Positions 1 through 10,400 are shown, numbered from the stretch's first letter. The stretch: DNA of 64,000 nt from Oasisia sp. SBJ-2009 (GCA_964017155.1 OZ024855.1:1054001-1118000); one strand, 5' to 3'. Notes: generated by a model not told the origin, from the sequence alone. Translations and numbers: made by a program.

Positions 1-393
1 GCATAAACAAACTGTTTATTGCTCATTCCATATGCACAGCGCAGTAACATGCACCGCTGCGCTTGCGACTGGCACAAATCGCGCTGTCTTTTCGACCTCA
101 ACAGTTTGCCAAGACGCGCTGTTTATAAAACATAAATACGGGCAAGATGATTGTAATTGAATGAATTAATTTAATCAAGTATCAAATGTTGGCAAAAATA
201 CTGATATAATAGCAACTTTGAGTTGGTCCGACTTGTACATAAGTGCCAAATAGTGAAATTCTGAACAAAAATTGAGAGTATACGTGCTTTTATGAGAGAG
301 TGCGCGTGAAGGTACGCGCCCGCAAGAGTAGGCATTCATGTACAAGTCGGGCCCACCTCAATGTTGGTATTATAACTGTATCTTTGCCAATAT
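1..393. repeat. partial satellite unit at left edge (class Dg)
   Basis: The window opens inside the loop of a unit (gcataaacaaactgttta) and runs to the next anchor at 394. It carries the Dg signature: acgggcaag at about 148-156 and gagttggtcc starting at 220 in place of gaggtgggtcc, making a 503-bp unit. Its first 110 bp lie outside the window. It is followed by an A unit with aatacacgc, the same Dg-A neighbourhood as at 6946/7449. Confidence 0.9.
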
Positions 394-501
394 TTGATAC
401 TTGATTTTGTTAATTCAATCAATTATAATCATCTTGCGCATATTAATGTTTTATATACAGCGCGTCTTAGCAGACATTTGAGGTCGAAAAGACAGCGTGG
501 T
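331..501 (+). repeat. left arm of the fold-back inverted repeat
   Basis: This arm is the reverse complement of 581-751 with no gap. Position i pairs with 1082 minus i, for example gtacaag at 340-346 with cttgtac at 736-742, and gacagcg at 491-497 with cgctgtc at 585-591. In the core 340-497 I count 20 mismatches in 158 positions (about 87%); units carrying ataccaacattg and gcgcaag in the right arm pair better (about 90%). The longest perfectly paired stretch here is ttgaggtcgaaaagacagcg next to the loop (478-497). The same arm recurs in every unit. Confidence 0.93.
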
Positions 502-580
502 CGGCATAAACAAATTGTTTATTGCTCATTCCATATGCACAGCGCAGTAACATGCACCGCTGCGCTTGCGACTGGCACAA
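502..580. repeat. 79-bp loop between the arms (dyad A apex)
   Basis: Unpaired centre of dyad A, whose axis is at 541. The AT-rich left part contains taaaca/tgttta-type dyads (taaacaa...ttgttta in A units) and a CATATG (NdeI) site at 532-537 that I see in every unit I inspected. The right part is GC-rich and carries a short stem-loop at 542-565. Class differences here are cataaac versus catcaac (F) and caaatt versus caaact (A versus the rest). Confidence 0.85.
542..565. other. GC stem-loop in the loop (gcgcag / ctgcgc)
   Basis: Six perfect base pairs, gcgcag at 542-547 with ctgcgc at 560-565, enclose a 12-nt loop. Class B units (1402, 8457, 11481, 21055, 27102, 33149, 42196, 50258, 60839) and the E units at 9465 and 11985 carry ctgccc instead, which breaks one pair. 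Function is unknown; it is a structural observation only. Confidence 0.6.
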
Positions 581-751
581 ATCGCGCTGTCTTTTCGACC
601 TCAACAGTTTGCCAAGACGCGCTGTTTATAAAACATAAATACACGCAAGATGATTGTAATTGAATGAATTAATTTAATCAAGTATCAAATGTTGGCAAAA
701 ATACTGATATAATAGCAACTTTGAGGTGGGTCCGACTTGTACATAAGTGCC
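581..751 (-). repeat. right arm of the fold-back inverted repeat
   Basis: This is the reverse-complement partner of 331-501. It holds the most variable bases of the unit: aatacNcgcaag at 639-650, where N (643) takes all four bases across the array, and the 711-723 patch, which occurs as atagcaactttg, ataccaacattg, atagctactttg or atcgcaactttg. In Dg units this arm is one base short (gagttggtcc). The arm also pairs with the following unit's left arm at 835-1001, making the second dyad. Confidence 0.93.
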
Positions 752-834
752 AAATAGTGAAATTCTGAACAAAAATTGAGAGTATACGTGCTTTTATGAG
801 AGAGTGCGCGTGAAGGTACGCGCCCGCAAGAGTA
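752..834. repeat. 83-bp spacer between fold-backs (dyad B apex)
   Basis: This separates the right arm of one fold-back from the left arm of the next (835-1001); the dyad B axis is at 793. It is laid out like the loop: an AT-rich first half (gaacaaaaattgag or gaaaacaaattgag) and a GC-rich second half with a hairpin at 806-823. Class-informative sites are gagagtgcgcg versus gagagagcgcg and gcaagag versus gcaaaag (the latter upstream of most D units). Confidence 0.85.
806..823. other. GC stem-loop in the spacer (gcgcgt / acgcgc)
   Basis: The 18-bp gcgcgtgaaggtacgcgc forms six perfect base pairs with a 6-nt loop (gaaggt). Stem bases are preserved in essentially all units. The t/a polymorphism just 5' (agtgcgcg/agagcgcg) leaves the stem intact. 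The one private change I noticed is gtgaagatac near 41106, which falls in the loop. No role can be assigned. Confidence 0.6.
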
Positions 835-2913
835 GGCATTCATGTACAAGTCGGGCCCACCTCAATGTTGGTATTATAACTGTATCTTTGCCAATATTTG
901 ATACTTGATTTTGTTAATTCAATCAATTATAATCATCTTGCGCATATTAATGTTTTATATACAGCGCGTCTTAGCAGACATTTGAGGTCGAAAAGACAGC
1001 GTGGTCGGCATAAACAAATTGTTTATTGCTCATTCCATATGCACAGCGCAGTAACATGCACCGCTGCGCTTGCGACTGGCACAAATCGCGCTGTCTTTTC
1101 GACCTCAACAGTTTGCCAAGACGCGCTGTTTATAAAACATAAATACGCGCAAGATGATTGTAATTGAATTAATTAATTTAATCAAGTATCAAATGTTGGC
1201 AAAAATACTGATATAATACCAACATTGAGGTGGGTCCGACTTGTACATAAGTGCCAAATAGTGAAATTCTGAACAAAAATTGAGAGTATACGTGCTTTTA
1301 TGAGAGAGAGCGCGTGAAGGTACGCGCCCGCAAGAGTAGGCATTCATGTACAAGTCGGGCCCACCTCAATGTTGGTATTATAACTGTATCTTTGCCAATA
1401 TTTGATACTTGATTTTGTTAATTCAATCAATTATAATCATCTTGCGCATATTAATGTTTTATATACTGCGCGTCTTAGCAGACATTTGAGGTCGAAAAGA
1501 CAGCGTGGTCGGCATAAACAAACTGTTTATTGCTCATTCCATATGCACAGCGCAGTAACATGCACCGCTGCCCTTGCGACTGGCACAAATCGCGCTGTCT
1601 TTTCGACCTCAACAGTTTGCCAAGACGCGCTGTTTATAAAACATAAATACGCGCAAGATGATTGTAATTGAATGAATTAATTTAATCAAGTATCAAATGT
1701 TGGCAAAAATACTGATATAATAGCAACTTTGAGGTGGGTCCGACTTGTACATAAGTGCCAAATAGTGAAATTCTGAACAAAAATTGAGAGTATACGTGCT
1801 TTTATGAGAGAGTGCGCGTGAAGGTACGCGCCCGCAAGAGTAGGCATTCATGTACAAGTCGGGCCCACCTCAATGTTGGTATTATAACTGTATCTTTGCC
1901 AATATTTGATACTTGATTTTGTTAATTCAATCAATTATAATCATCTTGCGCATATTAATGTTTTATATACAGCGCGTCTTAGCAGACATTTGAGGTCGAA
2001 AAGGCAGCGTGGTCGGCATAAACAAATTGTTTATTGCTCATTCCATATGCACAGCGCAGTAACATGCACCGCTGCGCTTGCGACTGGCACAAATCGCGCT
2101 GTCTTTTCGACCTCAACAGTTTGCCAAGACGCGCTGTTTATAAAACATAAATACGCGCAAGATGATTGTAATTGAATGAATTAATTTAATCAAGTATCAA
2201 ATGTTGGCAAAAATACTGATATAATAGCAACTTTGAGGTGGGTCCGACTTGTACATAAGTGCCAAATAGTGAAATTCTGAACAAAAATTGAGAGTATACG
2301 TGCTTTTATGAGAGAGTGCGCGTGAAGGTACGCGCCCGCAAGAGTAGGCATTCATGTACAAGTCGGGCCCACCTCAATGTTGGTATTATAACTGTATCTT
2401 TGCCAATATTTGATACTTGATTTTGTTAATTCAATCAATTATAATCATCTTGCGCATATTAATGTTTTATATACAGCGCGTCTTAGCAGACATTTGAGGT
2501 CGAAAAGACAGCGTGGTCGGCATAAACAAATTGTTTATTGCTCATTCCATATGCACAGCGCAGTAACATGCACCGCTGCGCTTGCGACTGGCACAAATCG
2601 CGCTGTCTTTTCGACCTCAACAGTTTGCCAAGACGCGCTGTTTATAAAACATAAATACGCGCAAGATGATTGTAATTGAATGAATTAATTTAATCAAGTA
2701 TCAAATGTTGGCAAAAATACTGATATAATACCAACATTGAGGTGGGTCCGACTTGTACATAAGTGCCAAATAGTGAAATTCTGAACAAAAATTGAGAGTA
2801 TACGTGCTTTTATGAGAGAGAGCGCGTGAAGGTACGCGCCCGCAAGAGTAGGCATTCATGTACAAGTCGAGCCCACCTCAATTTTGGTATTATAACTGTA
2901 TCTTTGCCAATAT

Positions 2914-3417
2914 TTGATACTTGATTTTGTTAACTCAATCAATTATAATAATCTTGCGCATATTAATGTTTTATATACAGCGCGTCTTAGCATACATTTG
3001 AGGTCGAAAAGACAGCGTGGTCGGCATCAACAAACTGTTTATTGCTCATTCCATATGCACAGCGCAGTAACATGCACCGCTGCGCTTGCGACTGGCACAA
3101 ATCGCGCTGTCTTTTCGACCTCAACAGTTTGCCAAGACGCGCTGTTTATAAAACATAAATACTCGCAAGATGATTGTAATTGAATGAATTAATTTAATCA
3201 AGTATCAAATGTTGGCAAAAATACTGATATAATAGCAACTTTGAGGTGGGTCCGACTTGTACATAAGTGCCAAATAGTGAAATTCTGAACAAAAATTGAG
3301 AGTATACGTGCTTTTATGAGAGAGAGCGCGTGAAGGTACGCGCCCGCAAAAGTAGGCATTCATGTACAAGTCGGGCCCACCTCAATTTTGGTATTATAAC
3401 TGTATCTTTGCCAATAT
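2914..3417. repeat. chimeric unit C (E left, F right)
   Basis: The upstream flank and start are E-like (gtcgagccc, aactcaatc and the aataatc base at 2950). From 2993 (agcatac) through catcaac and actcgc it is F-like. The exchange lies between 2950 and 2993 in the left arm. The unit at 4930 has the same structure 2016 bp downstream (window 4966-5009), so one event was copied. Confidence 0.8.
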
Positions 3418-3921
3418 TTGATACTTGATTTTGTTAACTCAATCAATTATAATCATCTTGCGCATATTAATGTTTTATATACAGCGCGTCTTAGCAGACA
3501 TTTGAGGTCGAAAAGACAGCGTGGTCGGCATCAACAAACTGTTTATTGCTCATTCCATATGCACAGCGCAGTAACATGCACCGCTGCGCTTGCGACTGGC
3601 ACAAATCGCGCTGTCTTTTCGACCTCATCAGTTTGCCAAGACGCGCTGTTTATAAAACATAAATACTCGCAAGATGATTGTAATTGAATGAATTAATTTA
3701 ATCAAGTATCAAATGTTGGCAAAAATACTGATATAATCGCAACTTTGAGGTGGGTCCGACTTGTACATAAGTGCCAAATAGTGAAATTCTGAACAAAAAT
3801 TGAGAGTATACGTGCTTTTATGAGAGAGAGCGCGTGAAGGTACGCGCCCGCAAAAGTAGGCATTCATGTACAAGTCGGGCCCACCTCAATTTTGGTATTA
3901 TAACTGTATCTTTGCCAATAT
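3418..3921. repeat. chimeric unit (D left, F right)
   Basis: The upstream gcaaaag spacer, aactcaatc and agcagac (to 3497) are D-like. From 3515 (aaaagac), through catcaac at 3532 and actcgc, the unit is F-like. This gives a narrow exchange window of about 3497-3515 at the inner end of the left arm. It is the only unit of this make-up in the window and carries the private change ctcatcag. Confidence 0.7.
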
Positions 3922-4929
3922 TTGATACTTGATTTTGTTAACTCAATCAATTATAATCATCTTGCGCATATTAATGTTTTATATACAGCGCGTCTTAGCA
4001 GACATTTGAGGTCGAAAAAACAGCGTGGTCGGCATAAACAAACTGTTTATTGCTCATTCCATATGCACAGCGCAGTAACATGCACCGCTGCGCTTGCGAC
4101 TGGCACAAATCGCGCTGTCTTTTCGACCTCAACAGTTTGCCAAGACGCGCTGTTTATAAAACATAAATACGCGCAAGATGATTGTAATTGAATGAATTAA
4201 TTTAATCAAGTATCAAATGTTGGCAAAAATACTGATATAATAGCAACTTTGAGGTGGGTCCGACTTGTACATAAGTGCCAAATAGTGAAATTCTGAACAA
4301 AAATTGAGAGTATACGTGCTTTTATGAGAGAGTGCGCGTGAAGGTACGCGCCCGCAAGAGTAGGCATTCATGTACAAGTCGGGCCCACCTCAATGTTGGT
4401 ATTATAACTGTATCTTTGCCAATATTTGATACTTGATTTTGTTAATTCAATCAATTATAATCATCTTGCGCATATTAATGTTTTATATACAGCGCGTCTT
4501 AGCAGACATTTGAGGTCGAAAAGACAGCGTGGTCGGCATAAACAAATTGTTTATTGCTCATTCCATATGCACAGCGCAGTAACATGCACCGCTGCGCTTG
4601 CGACTGGCACAAATCGCGCTGTCTTTTCGACCTCAACAGTTTGCCAAGACGCGCTGTTTATAAAACATAAATACGCGCAAGATGATTGTAATTGAATGAA
4701 TTAATTTAATCAAGTATCAAATGTTGGCAAAAATACTGATATAATACCAACATTGAGGTGGGTCCGACTTGTACATAAGTGCCAAATAGTGAAATTCTGA
4801 ACAAAAATTGAGAGTATACGTGCTTTTATGAGAGAGAGCGCGTGAAGGTACGCGCCCGCAAGAGTAGGCATTCATGTACAAGTCGAGCCCACCTCAATTT
4901 TGGTATTATAACTGTATCTTTGCCAATAT

Positions 4930-5433
4930 TTGATACTTGATTTTGTTAACTCAATCAATTATAATAATCTTGCGCATATTAATGTTTTATATACAGCGCG
5001 TCTTAGCATACATTTGAGGTCGAAAAGACAGCGTGGTCGGCATCAACAAACTGTTTATTGCTCATTCCATATGCACAGCGCAGTAACATGCACCGCTGCG
5101 CTTGCGACTGGCACAAATCGCGCTGTCTTTTCGACCTCAACAGTTTGCCAAGACGCGCTGTTTATAAAACATAAATACTCGCAAGATGATTGTAATTGAA
5201 TGAATTAATTTAATCAAGTATCAAATGTTGGCAAAAATACTGATATAATAGCAACTTTGAGGTGGGTCCGACTTGTACATAAGTGCCAAATAGTGAAATT
5301 CTGAACAAAAATTGAGAGTATACGTGCTTTTATGAGAGAGAGCGCGTGAAGGTACGCGCCCGCAAAAGTAGGCATTCATGTACAAGTCGGGCCCACCTCA
5401 ATTTTGGTATTATAACTGTATCTTTGCCAATAT
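4930..5433. repeat. chimeric unit C, second copy
   Basis: Same E-left/F-right structure as 2914-3417 and the same upstream gtcgagccc. It is preceded by an A unit with ataccaacattg, as at 2410. Here it is followed directly by D (5434), whereas the first copy has the D/F chimera and then D, so the two local orders differ by one unit. Confidence 0.8.
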
Positions 5434-6945
5434 TTGATACTTGATTTTGTTAACTCAATCAATTATAATCATCTTGCGCATATTAATGTTTTATATACAG
5501 CGCGTCTTAGCAGACATTTGAGGTCGAAAAAACAGCGTGGTCGGCATAAACAAACTGTCTATTGCTCATTCCATATGCACAGCGCAGTAACATGCACCGC
5601 TGCGCTTGCGACTGGCACAAATCGCGCTGTCTTTTCGACCTCAACAGTTTGCCAAGACGCGCTGTTTATAAAACATAAATACGCGCAAGATGATTGTAAT
5701 TGAATGAATTAATTTAATCAAGTATCAAATGTTGGCAAAAATACTGATATAATAGCAACTTTGAGGTGGGTCCGACTTGTACATAAGTGCCAAATAGTGA
5801 AATTCTGAACAAAAATTGAGAGTATACGTGCTTTTATGAGAGAGTGCGCGTGAAGGTACGCGCCCGCAAGAGTAGGCATTCATGTACAAGTCGGGCCCAC
5901 CTCAATGTTGGTATTATAACTGTATCTTTGCCAATATTTGATACTTGATTTTGTTAATTCAATCAATTATAATCATCTTGCGCATATTAATGTTTTATAT
6001 ACAGCGCGTCTTAGCAGACATTTGAGGTCGAAAAGACAGCGTGGTCGGCATAAACAAATTGTTTATTGCTCATTCCATATGCACAGCGCAGTAACATGCA
6101 CCGCTGCGCTTGCGACTGGCACAAATCGCGCTGTCTTTTCGACCTCAACAGTTTGCCAAGACGCGCTGTTTATAAAACATAAATACGCGCAAGATGATTG
6201 TAATTGAATGAATTAATTTAATCAAGTATCAAATGTTGGCAAAAATACTGATATAATAGCTACTTTGAGGTGGGTCCGACTTGTACATAAGTGCCAAATA
6301 GTGAAATTCTGAACAAAAATTGAGAGTATACGTGCTTTTATGAGAGAGTGCGCGTGAAGGTACGCGCCCGCAAGAGTAGGCATTCATGTACAAGTCGGGC
6401 CCACCTCAATTTTGGTATTATAACTGTATCTTTGCCAATATTTGATACTTGATTTTGTTAATTCAATCAATTATAATCATCTTGCGCATATTAATGTTTT
6501 ATATACAGCGCGTCTTAGCATACATTTGAGGTCGAAAAGACAGCGTGGTCGGCATCAACAAACTGTTTATTGCTCATTCCATATGCACAGCGCAGTAACA
6601 TGCACCGCTGCGCTTGCGACTGGCACAAATCGCGCTGTCTTTTCGACCTCAACAGTTTGCCAAGACGCGCTGTTTATAAAACATAAATACTCGCAAGATG
6701 ATTGTAATTGAATGAATTAATTTAATCAAGTATCAAATGTTGGCAAAAATACTGATATAATCGCAACTTTGAGGTGGGTCCGACTTGTACATAAGTGCCA
6801 AATAGTGAAATTCTGAACAAAAATTGAGAGTATACGTGCTTTTATGAGAGAGAGCGCGTGAAGGTACGCGCCCGCAAAAGTAGGCATTCATGTACAAGTC
6901 GGGCCCACCTCAATTTTGGTATTATAACTGTATCTTTGCCAATAT

Positions 6946-7448
6946 TTGATACTTGATTTTGTTAACTCAATCAATTATAATCATCTTGCGCATATTAATG
7001 TTTTATATACAGCGCGTCTTAGCAGACATTTGAGGTCGAAAAAACAGCGTGGTCGGCATAAACAAACTGTTTATTGCTCATTCCATATGCACAGCGCAGT
7101 AACATGCACCGCTGCGCTTGCGACTGGCACAAATCGCGCTGTCTTTTCGACCTCAACAGTTTGCCAAGACGCGCTGTTTATAAAACATAAATACGGGCAA
7201 GATGATTGTAATTGAATGAATTAATTTAATCAAGTATCAAATGTTGGCAAAAATACTGATATAATAGCAACTTTGAGTTGGTCCGACTTGTACATAAGTG
7301 CCAAATAGTGAAATTCTGAACAAAAATTGAGAGTATACGTGCTTTTATGAGAGAGTGCGCGTGAAGGTACGCGCCCGCAAGAGTAGGCATTCATGTACAA
7401 GTCGGGCCCACCTCAATGTTGGTATTATAACTGTATCTTTGCCAATAT
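6946..7448. repeat. 503-bp class Dg unit (representative)
   Basis: It carries acgggcaag and, at 7275, gagttggtcc for gaggtgggtcc (one base lost plus a G-to-T change). The two markers are about 75 bp apart and always occur together. The gagttgg start positions are 220, 7275, 14330, 18361, 24408, 30455, 41518, 45549, 49076, 53611, 56130 and 59657. Every complete Dg unit is 503 bp and is followed by an A unit. The two-change haplotype implies one origin followed by spread. Confidence 0.92.
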
Positions 7449-10400
7449 TTGATACTTGATTTTGTTAATTCAATCAATTATAATCATCTTGCGCATATTA
7501 ATGTTTTATATACAGCGCGTCTTAGCAGACATTTGAGGTCGAAAAGACAGCGTGGTCGGCATAAACAAATTGTTTATTGCTCATTCCATATGCACAGCGC
7601 AGTAACATGCACCGCTGCGCTTGCGACTGGCACAAATCGCGCTGTCTTTTCGACCTCAACAGTTTGCCAAGACGCGCTGTTTATAAAACATAAATACACG
7701 CAAGATGATTGTAATTGAATGAATTAATTTAATCAAGTATCAAATGTTGGCAAAAATACTGATATAATAGCAACTTTGAGGTGGGTCCGACTTGTACATA
7801 AGTGCCAAATAGTGAAATTCTGAACAAAAATTGAGAGTATACGTGCTTTTATGAGAGAGTGCGCGTGAAGGTACGCGCCCGCAAGAGTAGGCATTCATGT
7901 ACAAGTCGGGCCCACCTCAATGTTGGTATTATAACTGTATCTTTGCCAATATTTGATACTTGATTTTGTTAATTCAATCAATTATAATCATCTTGCGCAT
8001 ATTAATGTTTTATATACAGCGCGTCTTAGCAGACATTTGAGGTCGAAAAGACAGCGTGGTCGGCATAAACAAATTGTTTATTGCTCATTCCATATGCACA
8101 GCGCAGTAACATGCACCGCTGCGCTTGCGACTGGCACAAATCGCGCTGTCTTTTCGACCTCAACAGTTTGCCAAGACGCGCTGTTTATAAAACATAAATA
8201 CGCGCAAGATGATTGTAATTGAATTAATTAATTTAATCAAGTATCAAATGTTGGCAAAAATACTGATATAATACCAACATTGAGGTGGGTCCGACTTGTA
8301 CATAAGTGCCAAATAGTGAAATTCTGAACAAAAATTGAGAGTATACGTGCTTTTATGAGAGAGAGCGCGTGAAGGTACGCGCCCGCAAGAGTAGGCATTC
8401 ATGTACAAGTCGGGCCCACCTCAATGTTGGTATTATAACTGTATCTTTGCCAATATTTGATACTTGATTTTGTTAATTCAATCAATTATAATCATCTTGC
8501 GCATATTAATGTTTTATATACTGCGCGTCTTAGCAGACATTTGAGGTCGAAAAGACAGCGTGGTCGGCATAAACAAACTGTTTATTGCTCATTCCATATG
8601 CACAGCGCAGTAACATGCACCGCTGCCCTTGCGACTGGCACAAATCGCGCTGTCTTTTCGACCTCAACAGTTTGCCAAGACGCGCTGTTTATAAAACATA
8701 AATACGCGCAAGATGATTGTAATTGAATGAATTAATTTAATCAAGTATCAAATGTTGGCAAAAATACTGATATAATAGCAACTTTGAGGTGGGTCCGACT
8801 TGTACATAAGTGCCAAATAGTGAAATTCTGAACAAAAATTGAGAGTATACGTGCTTTTATGAGAGAGTGCGCGTGAAGGTACGCGCCCGCAAGAGTAGGC
8901 ATTCATGTACAAGTCGGGCCCACCTCAATGTTGGTATTATAACTGTATCTTTGCCAATATTTGATACTTGATTTTGTTAATTCAATCAATTATAATCATC
9001 TTGCGCATATTAATGTTTTATATACAGCGCGTCTTAGCAGACATTTGAGGTCGAAAAGGCAGCGTGGTCGGCATAAACAAATTGTTTATTGCTCATTCCA
9101 TATGCACAGCGCAGTAACATGCACCGCTGCGCTTGCGACTGGCACAAATCGCGCTGTCTTTTCGACCTCAACAGTTTGCCAAGACGCGCTGTTTATAAAA
9201 CATAAATACGCGCAAGATGATTGTAATTGAATGAATTAATTTAATCAAGTATCAAATGTTGGCAAAAATACTGATATAATACCAACATTGAGGTGGGTCC
9301 GACTTGTACATAAGTGCCAAATAGTGAAATTCTGAAAACAAATTGAGAGTATACGTGCTTTTATGAGAGAGTGCGCGTGAAGGTACGCGCCCGCAAGAGT
9401 AGGCATTCATGTACAAGTCGAGCCCACCTCAATTTTGGTATTATAACTGTATCTTTGCCAATATTTGATACTTGATTTTGTTAACTCAATCAATTATAAT
9501 AATCTTGCGCATATTAATGTTTTATATACAGCGCGTCTTAGCAGACATTTGAGGTCGAAAAGACAGCGTGGTCGGCATAAACAAACTGTTTATTGCTCAT
9601 TCCATATGCACAGCGCAGTAACATGCACCGCTGCCCTTGCGACTGGCACAAATCGCGCTGTCTTTTCGACCTCAACAGTTTGCCAAGACGCGCTGTTTAT
9701 AAAACATAAATACGCGCAAGATGATTGTAATTGAATTAATTAATTTAATCAAGTATCAAATGTTGGCAAAAATACTGATATAATAGCTACTTTGAGGTGG
9801 GTCCGACTTGTACATAAGTGCCAAATAGTGAAATTCTGAACAAAAATTGAGAGTATACGTGCTTTTATGAGAGAGTGCGCGTGAAGGTACGCGCCCGCAA
9901 GAGTAGGCATTCATGTACAAGTCGGGCCCACCTCAATTTTGGTATTATAACTGTATCTTTGCCAATATTTGATACTTGATTTTGTTAATTCAATCAATTA
10001 TAATCATCTTGCGCATATTAATGTTTTATATACAGCGCGTCTTAGCATACATTTGAGGTCGAAAAGACAGCGTGGTCGGCATCAACAAACTGTTTATTGC
10101 TCATTCCATATGCACAGCGCAGTAACATGCACCGCTGCGCTTGCGACTGGCACAAATCGCGCTGTCTTTTCGACCTCAACAGTTTGCCAAGACGCGCTGT
10201 TTATAAAACATAAATACCCGCAAGATGATTGTAATTGAATGAATTAATTTAATCAAGTATCAAATGTTGGCAAAAATACTGATATAATAGCAACTTTGAG
10301 GTGGGTCCGACTTGTACATAAGTGCCAAATAGTGAAATTCTGAACAAAAATTGAGAGTATACGTGCTTTTATGAGAGAGTGCGCGTGAAGGTACGCGCCC

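Larger units (their letters stand above)
394..897. repeat. reference satellite unit (first complete copy, class A)
   Basis: This is the first complete 504-bp unit counted from the ttgatacttg anchor. A 504-bp period counted at 331-834 is about 39% GC by hand count (197 of 504), with 24 CpGs against about 19 expected. Order in the unit: inner left arm, loop with GC hairpin, right arm, spacer with a second GC hairpin, outer part of the next left arm. A TTG-initiated open frame of 89 codons crosses the left arm, loop and right arm. It is judged incidental: there is no ATG, it reads through a palindrome, and it lies in a homogenised array. Class A is marked by aaaagacag, cataaacaaatt and agcagac. 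Confidence 0.95.
585..1001. repeat. second dyad: right arm, spacer and next left arm
   Basis: The right arm (585-751) and the left arm of the next unit (835-1001) are also inverted copies, centred at 793. Because the period is 504 and the arms align without gaps, dyad A and dyad B axes alternate every 252 bp throughout the array. Either dyad could in principle be the original transposon-like element and the other its junction; the sequence does not decide which. Confidence 0.85.
394..7448. repeat. irregular left block, 14 units
   Basis: Units by start and class: 394 A, 898 A, 1402 B, 1906 A*, 2410 A, 2914 C, 3418 C-like, 3922 D, 4426 A, 4930 C, 5434 D, 5938 A, 6442 F, 6946 Dg. The order A-A-B-A*, preceded by Dg, recurs 7055 bp later at 7449-9464, so this stretch behaves like one rearranged HOR copy. 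Private changes include ctcatcag in the unit at 3418 and actgtcta in the unit at 5434. All three C-type chimeras of the window are confined to this block. Confidence 0.85.

Noticed and set aside
340..360. CENP-B box
   Set aside because: I looked for the TTCG...A..CGGG core on both strands. gtacaagtcggg and tttcgacctcaac each share only part of it and neither fits the spacing.
478..490. tRNA-type B box (ggttcgannc) or SINE-like promoter
   Set aside because: ggtcgaaaag lacks the conserved second T and the trailing CC. No A box lies upstream and no tRNA fold was found.
394..663. An 89-codon open frame present in nearly every unit (81 codons in the deleted one)
   Set aside because: It starts at TTG in all but one unit, where a T-to-A change gives ATG. 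It reads across both arms of a palindrome and resembles no known family. Class differences are more often amino-acid changing than silent, with no sign of constraint. Frame retention follows from the near absence of indels. Not annotated as a gene.
692..715. Bacterial-type promoter (ttggca or ttgaca followed by tataat)
   Set aside because: The two boxes are about 10 bp apart instead of 16-18, the element recurs in every satellite unit, and nothing downstream is a gene.
800..840. Helitron 3' end (GC hairpin followed by CTRR)
   Set aside because: The 806-823 hairpin is followed by ccgcaagagtag on one strand and tctctcat on the other; neither ends in CTRR at the expected distance.
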